This document shows positions 1-6,660 of a stretch of DNA of 9,270 bases, piece by piece. The notes beneath the pieces were generated by a model. It was not told where the DNA came from. It made no database searches and was given only the letters and a program-made list of their open reading frames with translations. The position numbers and the translations under genes were made by a program. Numbering within the stretch: the first letter of the stretch is position 1; each line of letters begins with the position of its first letter. The stretch lies in contig JAYGED010000118.1 of assembly GCA_046582565.1 (NCBI GenBank), positions 1 to 9,270 on the forward strand, written 5' to 3'. This stretch comes from JAYGED01 sp046582565. GTDB lineage: Bacteria > Pseudomonadota > Alphaproteobacteria > JAAXGF01.

Positions 1-195
1 GATTTCGCTCGCCGCCTTGACCGATTCGACCACGGCGGCATAGTCATTTTGTTTGAACGACACGCCCACATCGGGAAGTTCGACGAAAACCACGTCGCCG
101 AGCTGCTCCTGGGCGTAATCGGAAATTCCCACGATGGCGGCGTCGCCTTCGACGCGGACCCATTCATGGTCATTGGTATATCGCATGCTGCTCAT
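1..195 (-). CDS. gcvH: Glycine cleavage system H protein (N-terminal 65 codons, cut by window edge)
   Basis: GcvH is the lipoyl carrier of the glycine cleavage system; its lipoyl-lysine arm shuttles the aminomethyl group between GcvP, GcvT and the dihydrolipoamide dehydrogenase. The visible protein begins MSSMRYTNDHEWVRVEGD, followed by VGISDYAQEQLGDVVFVELP and then AVVESVKAASEI, all characteristic of the family. The lipoylation site is Lys60 within ESVKAASE. Family members are about 125 residues, so roughly half is present and the remainder lies beyond position 1. The ATG at 195 has a GGAG Shine-Dalgarno 8 nt upstream; a second Met at codon 4 is less well placed. The gene lies 26 nt after gcvT on the same strand with no terminator between, so the two are probably one operon, with gcvP expected next. 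Confidence 0.96.
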   Translation of the reverse strand, partial: MSSMRYTNDHEWVRVEGDAAIVGISDYAQEQLGDVVFVELPDVGVSFKQNDYAAVVESVKAASEI

Positions 196-221
196 GGCTG
201 CTTCTCCATAGTCGTAGTTTA

Positions 222-1325
222 TCAGGATTTATGAAAACGGCTCGGTACGAATGGCAGGTGCGCGATGAGCGCGGGCATAGGCTTGCCGCGCACTATCAGC
301 GTCACCTCCTGGCCTTCCTCGGCGAAGTTCACCTCGACATAACCCATGGCTACCGGACCCTCGACCGTGGGGCCATAGCCGCCGCTGGTGATCTCGCCGA
401 TGCGATTGCCGTCGCCGTCGGTGATTTCGGTATGCTCGCGGGCCGGCGCGCGGCCGAGCGGCGCTATGCCGACGCGCTTGCGCGTCACCCCTTCGGCGAG
501 CTGTTGTTGGATAACAGCAGCACCAGGGAAGCCGCCTTCCTCACGCCGGCGCTTCGCAATTGACCAAGTGAGTTTGGCCTCGATGGGCGTTGTGGTGGCG
601 TCGATATCATGGCCATGGAGGCACAGGCCGGCTTCCAGCCGCAAACTATCGCGCGCCCCCAGGCCGATGGGCTCGACCTCGGGCTCTTCGAGCAGGCGGC
701 GCGCCAGGGCCTCGGCATCCTGTGCCGCCATGGATATCTCGTAGCCGTCCTCGCCGGTATAGCCCGACCGGCTGACGATGCAGTCGATCCCGGCGACGGT
801 CATGTCCGCCGCCGCCATGAAGCCAAGGTCGGCGCAAGCCGGCGCCAAGCGCGCCAGGGCTGTCGCCGCCGCCGGCCCCTGGAGGGCGAGCAGGGCCCGA
901 TCGTCGTGCATCTCCACGCTGTAGTCGCTGCCGAGTCCGGCCTTCATGAGGGCCATATCGTCATGCTTGCAGCCGGCGTTGACCACCAGATAGAGATGGT
1001 CATCCCGATTGGTCACCATGAGATCGTCGAGAATACCGCCCGAGTCGTTGGTAAATTGCGTGTAGCGTATGCGGCCGGAGGCGAGACCGGTGATATTGCC
1101 GGGCACCAGCCTTTCCAGGGCGGTCGCCGGGTCGTCTCCGCGTATGGTCACCTGGCCCATATGCGAGACATCAAAAAGTCCCGCCTTTGAACGGGAATGG
1201 AGATGTTCGTTAAGCACACCCGCAGGATATTGCACCGGCATGGAATAGCCCGTGAAGGGCACCATTTTCGCTGCCAGAGAAACATGCAAATCATACAGGG
1301 GCGTTTGGCGTAAGCTGTTATTCAA
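222..1325 (-). CDS. gcvT: Aminomethyltransferase (glycine cleavage T protein)
   Basis: GcvT transfers the methylene carbon from aminomethyl-lipoyl GcvH to tetrahydrofolate and releases ammonia, in the cytoplasm. The 367-residue length is normal for the family. Recognisable segments are LRQTPLYDLHVSLAAKMVPF (5-24), GLFDVSHMGQ (49-58), the folate-site motif GGILDDLMV (96-104, with the conserved Asp pair at 100-101) and SGYTGEDGYEIS in the middle of the protein. The start is a TTG at 1325. No ATG lies in frame between it and an in-frame TAA at 1341-1343, and starting at the next ATG (Met21) would delete the conserved LRQTPLYDLH segment, so TTG is the best choice. The Shine-Dalgarno is weak (AAGGGA about 11 nt upstream). 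gcvH follows 26 nt downstream. The enzyme call is firm; the exact initiation codon is less so. Confidence 0.96.
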   Translation of the reverse strand: MNNSLRQTPLYDLHVSLAAKMVPFTGYSMPVQYPAGVLNEHLHSRSKAGLFDVSHMGQVTIRGDDPATALERLVPGNITGLASGRIRYTQFTNDSGGILDDLMVTNRDDHLYLVVNAGCKHDDMALMKAGLGSDYSVEMHDDRALLALQGPAAATALARLAPACADLGFMAAADMTVAGIDCIVSRSGYTGEDGYEISMAAQDAEALARRLLEEPEVEPIGLGARDSLRLEAGLCLHGHDIDATTTPIEAKLTWSIAKRRREEGGFPGAAVIQQQLAEGVTRKRVGIAPLGRAPAREHTEITDGDGNRIGEITSGGYGPTVEGPVAMGYVEVNFAEEGQEVTLIVRGKPMPALIAHLPFVPSRFHKS

Positions 1326-1340
1326 TGTTGAAGAATTCCC

Positions 1341-1352
1341 TTATTCACTCAT
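1341..1352 (-). other. Three-codon ATG-AGT-GAA-TAA in frame upstream of the gcvT TTG start
   Basis: Within the presumed gcvT leader the minus strand reads ATG AGT GAA TAA, five codons before and in frame with the TTG start of gcvT. A run of six G residues (1358-1353) sits immediately before this ATG, which is too close for a normal Shine-Dalgarno. Many GcvT proteins begin Met-Ser-(Glu/Asp), so this could be the ancestral start interrupted by a stop codon, or a minimal upstream ORF. Either reading is inference. Confidence 0.35.
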
Positions 1353-1371
1353 CCCCCCAATAGCGAAATAG

Positions 1372-1399
1372 ATCATAGTCAGACAGGGATTGAGGTCAA
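1372..1399 (-). promoter_or_regulatory. Putative sigma70-type promoter for gcvT-gcvH
   Basis: Read on the minus strand, TTGACC (1399-1394) is followed after 16 nt by TATGAT (1377-1372), matching the -35 and -10 consensus at five of six positions each. It lies between the stop of the lipoprotein gene (1415) and the gcvT start (1325) and points toward gcvT. Transcription would begin near 1365, giving a leader of only about 40 nt. That leader is too short to hold a glycine riboswitch. No experimental support is visible. Confidence 0.5.
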
Positions 1400-1414
1400 C
1401 CAATTGACGTTTGT

Positions 1415-1942
1415 TTAGCGTTTCAGACTGCGTAGATACTCAAGTTGATCGCGGGTCAGCTGGAAGCCGACGAAGATGCGGAAATTACCGGCGTCCGGCC
1501 AGGGCGCATATTCGAACTCCGTCTGTATGGCTTCCTGGATTTGGGCGCGGAAGACGGCGGGCTCGAATTGCAGATTAACCGTGAACACCCGCTTGGCGAC
1601 GAACTTCTCTTCCGGATCCGTCACCAGGATAAAATATTGCCATTGGCCGGTGTTGTCCCTGGTGGCCGGGCCGATGGTCAGGTCGAGCCCGACGGTGACC
1701 GTCGCATCGACGCGGCCTTCCTCGTCATACAGGCAATCAGTGACCATGCCTTTGATAGAGCCGTTTGACAGAACGTCGGTCAAATCCCGGCCCGGTCCCG
1801 GCTGATGGGCGGTCATGGTCTGGGCGTCGGCGACGGTGATGGCCTGCGGGCAGGGCGGTTGAATGTCCTCTCCAAACAGGGCGGCGCAGCCGGTGAGTAA
1901 CAGGCACAGTCCTAGCCACCCTATAGAAGGCCTTCGGGTCAC
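1415..1942 (-). CDS. Predicted lipoprotein of unknown function
   Basis: I do not recognise the family. The N terminus has basic residues (TRRPS), a short hydrophobic stretch (GWLGLCLLL) and the lipobox LTGC, so it should be exported by Sec, lipidated on that Cys and anchored in a membrane facing the periplasm. Two further Cys follow at about 12 and 51 residues after the lipidated one and could form a disulfide. The mature part of about 155 residues alternates hydrophobic and polar residues (DATVTVGLDLTIG, WQYFILVTDPEEKFVAKRVF) as in beta structure, and ends RDQLEYLRSLKR. I chose the GTG at 1942 (175 residues), which has GTGAG 9 nt upstream; a TTG at 1951 in the same frame would add three residues (178). 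It starts 27-36 nt after the CDGSH gene and is probably cotranscribed with it. Confidence 0.75.
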   Translation of the reverse strand: MTRRPSIGWLGLCLLLTGCAALFGEDIQPPCPQAITVADAQTMTAHQPGPGRDLTDVLSNGSIKGMVTDCLYDEEGRVDATVTVGLDLTIGPATRDNTGQWQYFILVTDPEEKFVAKRVFTVNLQFEPAVFRAQIQEAIQTEFEYAPWPDAGNFRIFVGFQLTRDQLEYLRSLKR

Positions 1943-1978
1943 GGCGGGCAACTCACGGCAGTCCAGCGCACGGTCAGC

Positions 1979-2218
1979 TCAGAGTCTGCTGTGGCTACCG
2001 TCGCACAACGGCTTGCGGTTGGTTTGCTTGCAGCCGCAGAAAAAGACGGTTTTGGTTTCATCGGCCTTGTAGGGCAGGGGAGTGATGTCCGTGACCCTGT
2101 GGGATCCGTCGCAGAAGGGTTGCCTGGAGCTCCGTCCACAGGCGCACCAGTAGTATTCTTTGCCGGCGACCACATCGACGGCGTAGGGTCCTTTCTGGGC
2201 GACGACGGAATCGGACAT
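1979..2218 (-). CDS. Tandem CDGSH iron-sulfur domain protein
   Basis: A 79-residue protein made almost entirely of two CDGSH-type [2Fe-2S] sites. The first is CACGRSSRQPFCDGSH, with ligands Cys25, Cys27, Cys36 and His40; the second is CGCKQTNRKPLCDGSH, with Cys61, Cys63, Cys72 and His76. Both fit the pattern C-x-C-x2-(S/T)-x3-P-x-C-D-G-(S/A/T)-H, the 3Cys-1His cluster of the mitoNEET family, in the single-chain two-domain form seen in human CISD3 and many bacterial homologues. Such proteins are proposed to carry electrons or clusters; the role here cannot be read from sequence. There is no signal peptide, so it is probably cytosolic. The ATG at 2218 has AAGGA 7-8 nt upstream. It is divergent from thrB and is followed closely by the lipoprotein gene. 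Confidence 0.95.
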   Translation of the reverse strand: MSDSVVAQKGPYAVDVVAGKEYYWCACGRSSRQPFCDGSHRVTDITPLPYKADETKTVFFCGCKQTNRKPLCDGSHSRL

Positions 2219-2310
2219 GCTTCATTCCTTAAAGGGTTTTCTCAAACCGTGGGCTGTAATAGTTTGCGCTTGTGAATTTAAGCTAACGCCAGCCCCGCAA
2301 CGAATGGGCC

Positions 2311-2337
2311 GGCGGCACTTTAATGGCCAGAGCCGCC
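2311..2337 (+). repeat. GC-rich hairpin in the thrB upstream region
   Basis: GGCGGC (2311-2316) is perfectly complementary to GCCGCC (2332-2337) around a 15-nt loop. It lies in the 191-nt divergent spacer between the CDGSH gene and thrB. No T-run follows on either strand, so it is not a standard intrinsic terminator. It may lie in the thrB leader RNA or be incidental in GC-rich DNA. I see no clear promoter for either direction in this spacer. Confidence 0.3.
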
Positions 2338-2365
2338 AACAGCAAGGGTCGCCGGGAGATATGAA

Positions 2366-2407
2366 ATGAAGTCAGCCATACCCCCGCCGTTCTCACACAT
2401 CGCCTGA
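2366..2407 (+). CDS. Possible 13-codon leader ORF upstream of thrB
   Basis: ATG at 2366 opens a short frame encoding MKSAIPPPFSHIA and stopping at TGA 2405-2407, only 2 nt before the thrB ATG at 2410. It has a good Shine-Dalgarno (GGGAG at 2354-2358, 7 nt spacing), whereas thrB has none of its own, suggesting that ribosomes reach thrB by reinitiation. The peptide contains two Ile and three consecutive Pro codons but no Thr, so it is not a classical threonine attenuator. Nothing beyond this arrangement shows that it is translated. Confidence 0.35.
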   Translation: MKSAIPPPFSHIA

Positions 2408-2409
2408 TC

Positions 2410-3372
2410 ATGGCGGTCTATACCGAGGTGTCCGATGAGGACATCATCGCATTCCTCAAGCAGTATGATATCGGCAAGGTGATGTCTTTGAAGGGCATCG
2501 CCGAAGGGGTCGAAAACAGCAATTACTTCCTGCTCACCGATCGCAATCCCTATGTCGTCACCCTGTATGAAAAGCGCGTGGCGGTCGATGACCTGCCGTT
2601 CTTTCTCGGCCTGATGGATCATCTCGCGGGACGCGGCGTGTCCTGTCCGACGCCGATTTCAGGCCGCGATGGGGCAGCGCTTCGCGAACTCTGCGGGCGG
2701 CCGGCGGCGATCATCGGTTTTCTCAATGGTGTCTGGCCCCGCGTTGCGCGCAACGAACATTGCGCGGCTCTGGGCGCCGCCATGGCCGAGATGCATATCG
2801 CCGGCGAGGGCTTCGAAATCAAGCGGCCGAATGCACTGTCCACCGCCGGCTGGCGTCCCCTGTTCGAGTCCTGCCGGGCCCAGGCGGATGAGGTCTACGA
2901 CGGCCTCGAGGCGATTCTCGAGGATGAGCTGGGCCACCTCGAAGCACACTGGCCCGCCGACCTTCCCGCCGGCGTGATCCACGCCGATCTGTTTCCCGAC
3001 AATGTGTTCTTCGAGGGCGACCGTTTGAGCGGAATTATCGATTTCTATTTCGCCTGCAACGATCTGTTCGCCTATGACGTGGCGATTTGCCTGAACGCCT
3101 GGTGTTTCGAGCGCGACGGATCGTTCAATGTCACCAAGGCGCGCCATCTTCTGGTCTCCTATGGCCGGGTGCGGCCGTTCTCCGAGGCCGAGATGGCGGC
3201 GCTTCCTCTGCTCGCCCGCGGCTCGGCGCTGCGCTTCCTGCTGACCCGCCTCTACGATTGGGTCAACCGGGTCGAAGGCGCCCTGGTGAAGCCGAAAGAC
3301 CCGATCGAATACGTCAAGAAACTACGCTTCCACCAGGGCGTCTCCTCGCCCGGCGAATACGGCCTGGTATGA
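2410..3372 (+). CDS. thrB: Homoserine kinase, aminoglycoside-phosphotransferase-fold type
   Basis: This enzyme phosphorylates homoserine with ATP, the penultimate step of threonine synthesis, in the cytoplasm. The 320-residue protein has the APH/choline-kinase fold used by alphaproteobacterial and pseudomonad ThrB rather than the GHMP fold of E. coli. It starts MAVYTEVSDEDIIAFLKQYD. The nucleotide-binding lobe includes GVENSNYF (33-40) and YVVTLYE (48-54). The catalytic loop is HADLFPDN (191-198: His191, Asp193, Asn198) and the metal-binding Asp211 is in IIDFYF. The MAVYTEVS start is typical of the family and upstream codons in frame contain no start before a stop at 2362, which fixes the ATG at 2410. 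It has no strong Shine-Dalgarno; a short ORF ends 2 nt before it. Its stop overlaps the rnhA start as ATGA, so the two are translationally coupled. Confidence 0.96.
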   Translation: MAVYTEVSDEDIIAFLKQYDIGKVMSLKGIAEGVENSNYFLLTDRNPYVVTLYEKRVAVDDLPFFLGLMDHLAGRGVSCPTPISGRDGAALRELCGRPAAIIGFLNGVWPRVARNEHCAALGAAMAEMHIAGEGFEIKRPNALSTAGWRPLFESCRAQADEVYDGLEAILEDELGHLEAHWPADLPAGVIHADLFPDNVFFEGDRLSGIIDFYFACNDLFAYDVAICLNAWCFERDGSFNVTKARHLLVSYGRVRPFSEAEMAALPLLARGSALRFLLTRLYDWVNRVEGALVKPKDPIEYVKKLRFHQGVSSPGEYGLV

Positions 3373-3812
3373 GCAGGCTGAAGCGGGTGGACATTCATAC
3401 GGACGGCGCCTGTTCGGGCAACCCCGGCCCCGGCGGTTGGGGCGCCATACTCTCCTACGACGGAAAAACCCGCGAGCTGTGCGGCGGCGAGGCGGACACC
3501 ACCAACAACCGCATGGAGATGATGGCGGCAATCCAGGCGCTGGAGACCCTGAAGCGGAGCGTCATGGTGCGCCTCTATACAGACAGCACCTACGTCAGGG
3601 ACGGCATCACCAAATGGATGGTCAAATGGAAGGCGAACGGCTGGAAGACCGCCGCCAGGAAGCCGGTCAAGAACATCGACTTGTGGCAACGCCTGGAAGC
3701 GGCGCTCGCCGACCATGAGGTCGAATGGCGATGGGTCAAGGGCCACGCCGGCGACCCCGGCAACGAACGCGCCGACGCCCTGGCCAACCAGGGCATGGCC
3801 GAGTTCAAATAA
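3369..3812 (+). CDS. rnhA: Ribonuclease HI
   Basis: RNase HI degrades the RNA strand of RNA-DNA hybrids, removing R-loops and Okazaki primer RNA. The 147-residue protein contains the whole catalytic set, each offset by two from E. coli numbering: Asp12 in HTDGACSGNPGPGGWG, Glu50 in TTNNRMEMMAA, Asp72 in LYTDSTYV, His126 in VKGHAGDPGNERAD, and Asp136. The basic handle region KWMVKWKANGWKTAARKPVKN (82-102) used for hybrid binding is present. The ATG at 3369 overlaps the thrB stop by 4 nt; the frame stays open upstream to 3087, but that part is only a shadow of thrB. The TAA at 3810-3812 abuts the stop codon of the convergent peroxiredoxin gene with no base between. Confidence 0.97.
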   Translation: MSRLKRVDIHTDGACSGNPGPGGWGAILSYDGKTRELCGGEADTTNNRMEMMAAIQALETLKRSVMVRLYTDSTYVRDGITKWMVKWKANGWKTAARKPVKNIDLWQRLEAALADHEVEWRWVKGHAGDPGNERADALANQGMAEFK

Positions 3813-4295
3813 CTAGGCGTCGCCGAGAAGGGTTGCGGCGTCGCTCACTGTAAAGGCGCCGGGCTCTTCCACATGGAGCGCCACGACCACGCCGTCATCG
3901 ACCAGCATGGAATAGCGCTGGCTGCGGACGCCGAAGCCGCGATCCGTGAGATCCATCTCCAGGCCGATGGCGCGGCTGAAATCGGCGCTGCCGTCGGCGA
4001 TCATCATCACCTTGCCGCCGACGTTCTGGTCTTTCCCCCAGGCGTCCATGACGAAGGCGTCGTTGACCGAGACGCAGGCGATGGTATCGACGCCCTTGGC
4101 CTTGAAGCTGTCGGCGCTGGTGACGTAGCCCGGCAGATGCTTGGCCGAGCAGGTCGGCGTAAAGGCGCCGGGCAGGCCGAAGATGGCGACCCGCTTACCC
4201 GAGAACAGAGCCTCCGTGGCGATCTCGGCAGGGCCTTCGCCGGTCATATGATGCAGGGTGACGAACGGAACTTTATCACCGATTTTGATTGTCAT
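3813..4295 (-). CDS. Peroxiredoxin, Prx5 (type II) subfamily
   Basis: A thiol peroxidase that reduces hydrogen peroxide and organic peroxides. The 160-residue protein carries the active-site motif LPGAFTPTCS with the peroxidatic Cys49, the supporting Pro42 and Thr46, and the catalytic Arg127 in SQRYSML. A second Cys (Cys74 in TIACVSVNDAFV) sits at the position conserved in the Prx5/PrxII subfamily; there is no C-terminal resolving Cys, so reduction probably depends on glutathione/glutaredoxin or another thiol, which is inference. There is no signal peptide and an in-frame TAA lies just upstream of the ATG, so the protein should be cytosolic. The ATG at 4295 has GAGGA 6 nt upstream. It follows the DsbD-like gene by 40 nt on the same strand and is probably cotranscribed with it. 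Confidence 0.94.
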   Translation of the reverse strand: MTIKIGDKVPFVTLHHMTGEGPAEIATEALFSGKRVAIFGLPGAFTPTCSAKHLPGYVTSADSFKAKGVDTIACVSVNDAFVMDAWGKDQNVGGKVMMIADGSADFSRAIGLEMDLTDRGFGVRSQRYSMLVDDGVVVALHVEEPGAFTVSDAATLLGDA

Positions 4296-4335
4296 GGAAC
4301 GTCCTCGTTATCTTTTGGGTAGGGTGGGAGTGAGA

Positions 4336-6468
4336 CTAATCGTTGGATACTAAGGTGCTTCCCGCCCGACCGAAGGCGGTCATGACCACATCCTGGCTCA
4401 ACAGCTCGGGAAGGGCAATGCCGCGTGGCAAGGCGGGGCCGTAAACCGCGTTGAAGGGAATCCCGAAACGTCCGAACTCCGCCAGATAGGCAGCGATAGC
4501 GGGGTCGGGATTGGTCCAGTCCGCACGCATGGCGACAACCCCCTGGCTGGCCAATTGAGCGGCGACGGCGCCCCGATCGAGAACCGTCGCCTCGTTGAAT
4601 TTGCAGGTTACGCACCAATCGGCGTTGACGTCGACGAACACGGTCTTGCCGGAAGCGACGAGCTGGTAGATCGCGGCGCGGTCGAACGGCTGCCACACCG
4701 AATCGATTGGCATCGCCGTATCGACCGTCCGGCGTAGCCCGCCGGGTGCGAGGAAGGCGAGGGCGGCGACCAGGGCGAGCATGGAGACGGCGGCTGTGCG
4801 ACGGCCTTGGCTGGGGGCCGAGCCGGTCCACAGCATGACCACGACGCCTGCCGCCATGAGCGCGCCGACCGCAACCGCCGCGCTGACCCCTGATTGGGCG
4901 GCCAGCACCATCATCAACCACAGAGCGGTGGCGGCCAGCAGTAAGGCCAGGAATCGCTTCAGAGAGACCATCCAACGGCCGGGGTGAGGCAGCCGGGTGG
5001 CAAGACCCGGGGCTGCCGCGATCACCAGATAGGGCGCCGCCAGGCCGGTCCCGAGGGCGGCGAACACGGTAAAAATTTCAGGCGTACCCCGGGCCAGGGC
5101 AAAACCGATGGCGGTGCCGAGGAACGGCGCCGAACAGGGAGTCGCCAACAGGGTGGCGAAGGCGCCGCTGGCGAAATGGCCGGCCATGCCGCGGCCATCT
5201 CCCCCCGAGTCGGTCCCGCCGATGTCGCCGAGCCAGGACGGCAGGGGTATATGAAACAGCTCCAACAGGTTGCTGGCGAACAGGGTAATCACGATGATCA
5301 AGGCAACCAGGAACAGCGGTTGCTGGAACTGAAGACCCCAACCGACAGCCACGCCTGCCGCCTTCAAACCGGCGACGCCCGAGGCCAGCAGCATGAAGGA
5401 CAGCAGAATGCCCGCCGCCGTGGCCAGGAAGCGGCCGGTAACGACAGAACGGCTGACGCCGCGCAGGCCGATGACGCCGACCACCTTCAGAGACAGCACC
5501 GGCAGCACGCAAGGCATCAGATTGAGAATCAAACCGCCGAGAAAGGCCAGGGCGACGATCATCAGGATATCGGAAAGCGGCGGCGCTTCGGCCACGCCGG
5601 GAACCGCCGTCAGGCTCTGCTCGATGAGCGAGTCGCCATCGACCAGGGTGACGGTGATCGTCTCACCGGCCAGGGCCGCTCCACTGAAGGGAGTCGGCGC
5701 CGCCATGTGGATAACCGCCTCACTGCCGCCGCCGCCGATCTGGAATTTCGGCGGGCCGAAATAGAAGGCGGGCGGCCCCTCGACGAAAATATCGGGATCG
5801 ATGAACCCGCCCGGCGCCTGGGCGTGGATGCGCAGAATCTGGTCAGGCCCGGCGCCCGCCGCCTCGATCAATGTAATTGACGGCTGACCGGGTTTCGGTG
5901 GCCCCGGCACCCGCGCAAGGAAGCGTGCGATATCGGCGCCGTAGACTGTCGGCGCGGCGACACCGGTTGGCAATTCGAGGGTGAAGGTAGCCTGAAAGGG
6001 ATAGCAGATTTCCTGGCAGACCGGATAATCGACCACCGCATGGAGGACCAGGGGCAGGTTCGGATCGACGGCGCGAACCGCCAGGGGGAAAACCACTTCA
6101 TCCTGATAGCCGTGCGTGATGAGATCGCCGATTTCGAGGAATCGCGTCGGCGCCGGCCAGGCCATATCGACAGACTTAAGGTTGGTCGAGCCCGCCCAAT
6201 CGATTCGCGGCGGGAACCCGGCCTCTCCGGGGGATCGCCAATAGGTCTTCCAGGTTGGCGCCAAGCGGATTTGCAGGCCGAGGGAAACCGTACCGTCACC
6301 GACCGCGTCCTGAGCTGAAATCAGGCGGATATCGCTGACATCGGTGCTGTCCCAGGCGGTCGCCGATTCGCGTGCTTCCACGGCAGGTGCCGCAAGTGCG
6401 ATTATCAACCCCGCGGCAAGGCAGAGAATTGAGCAGGTTTTCAACATGTTAGACGAAAGCTTCGGCAT
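4336..6468 (-). CDS. dsbD: Thiol:disulfide interchange protein, DsbD/ScsB family
   Basis: An inner-membrane protein that moves electrons from cytosolic thioredoxin to periplasmic substrates. Numbering here counts from a TTG at 6483 (715 residues), but the ATG at 6468 (codon 6, 710 residues) is a better start: no Shine-Dalgarno precedes the TTG, and codon 6 leads directly into a signal peptide ending AVEA (34-37). A periplasmic N-terminal domain of about 260 residues contains the pair Cys156/Cys160 (VCQEICYP). About eight membrane helices span 305-580 and hold the conserved intramembrane cysteines Cys325 (LMPCVLPV) and Cys450 (LATPCSAPF). The C-terminal periplasmic thioredoxin-like domain has ADWCVTCK (Cys624/Cys627) and a cis-Pro in FGIPF. 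All three redox pairs are intact. The N-terminal domain looks closer to the ScsB-type than to E. coli DsbD, so the partners may differ. The peroxiredoxin gene follows. Confidence 0.93.
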   Translation of the reverse strand: MPKLSSNMLKTCSILCLAAGLIIALAAPAVEARESATAWDSTDVSDIRLISAQDAVGDGTVSLGLQIRLAPTWKTYWRSPGEAGFPPRIDWAGSTNLKSVDMAWPAPTRFLEIGDLITHGYQDEVVFPLAVRAVDPNLPLVLHAVVDYPVCQEICYPFQATFTLELPTGVAAPTVYGADIARFLARVPGPPKPGQPSITLIEAAGAGPDQILRIHAQAPGGFIDPDIFVEGPPAFYFGPPKFQIGGGGSEAVIHMAAPTPFSGAALAGETITVTLVDGDSLIEQSLTAVPGVAEAPPLSDILMIVALAFLGGLILNLMPCVLPVLSLKVVGVIGLRGVSRSVVTGRFLATAAGILLSFMLLASGVAGLKAAGVAVGWGLQFQQPLFLVALIIVITLFASNLLELFHIPLPSWLGDIGGTDSGGDGRGMAGHFASGAFATLLATPCSAPFLGTAIGFALARGTPEIFTVFAALGTGLAAPYLVIAAAPGLATRLPHPGRWMVSLKRFLALLLAATALWLMMVLAAQSGVSAAVAVGALMAAGVVVMLWTGSAPSQGRRTAAVSMLALVAALAFLAPGGLRRTVDTAMPIDSVWQPFDRAAIYQLVASGKTVFVDVNADWCVTCKFNEATVLDRGAVAAQLASQGVVAMRADWTNPDPAIAAYLAEFGRFGIPFNAVYGPALPRGIALPELLSQDVVMTAFGRAGSTLVSND

Positions 6469-6483
6469 ATCCCATCCATCCAA

Positions 6484-6660
6484 GGCCGCCGATGGCCGAA
6501 CACAGTCGATAATTCAAATACGCAACCATATATATAGGGTGTATTTACTCTTCGTTGGTCATTTCTAGGTGATAATGCCGTGCAATGGCCGCAAAAATGA
6601 ACGCGCCAGCGTGCATGGGTGGGGTATATTAGGAGTTCGATACAACAGCGATGAAGCAGT
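6484..6660. promoter_or_regulatory. Divergent intergenic region between dsbD and yqgE
   Basis: This 177-nt spacer is noticeably AT-rich for the window, with ATATATATA at 6528-6536 and GATAAT at 6571-6576, and should hold the promoters of both divergent genes. I could not pair a convincing -35 with either AT-rich hexamer at proper spacing on either strand, so individual promoters are not called. Confidence 0.35.

Noticed and set aside
609..1190. 193-residue plus-strand frame opposite gcvT
   Set aside because: It is antisense to well-conserved gcvT codons, has no recognisable domain and no convincing ribosome site.
1326..1414. Glycine riboswitch upstream of gcvT
   Set aside because: The spacer is 89 nt and the likely promoter leaves only about 40 nt of leader, too little for even a single glycine aptamer; no aptamer-like core was seen.
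2311..2337. Hairpin before thrB as an intrinsic terminator
   Set aside because: There is no T-run after the stem on either strand and the flanking genes diverge from it, so a terminator is not needed there.
3087..3368. N-terminal extension of the rnhA frame giving a 241-residue protein
   Set aside because: The extension lies entirely inside thrB in another frame, is Arg/Pro-rich, and the RNase HI domain is complete from the ATG at 3369.
4296..4335. Possible upstream signal peptide for the peroxiredoxin
   Set aside because: An in-frame TAA lies about five codons before the ATG, so the protein cannot be extended.
4984..5880. 298-residue open frame on the plus strand opposite dsbD
   Set aside because: It runs antisense to the membrane region of an intact dsbD and its product is an unnatural Gln/Arg/Gly/Asp-rich string; it is a shadow typical of high-GC coding DNA.
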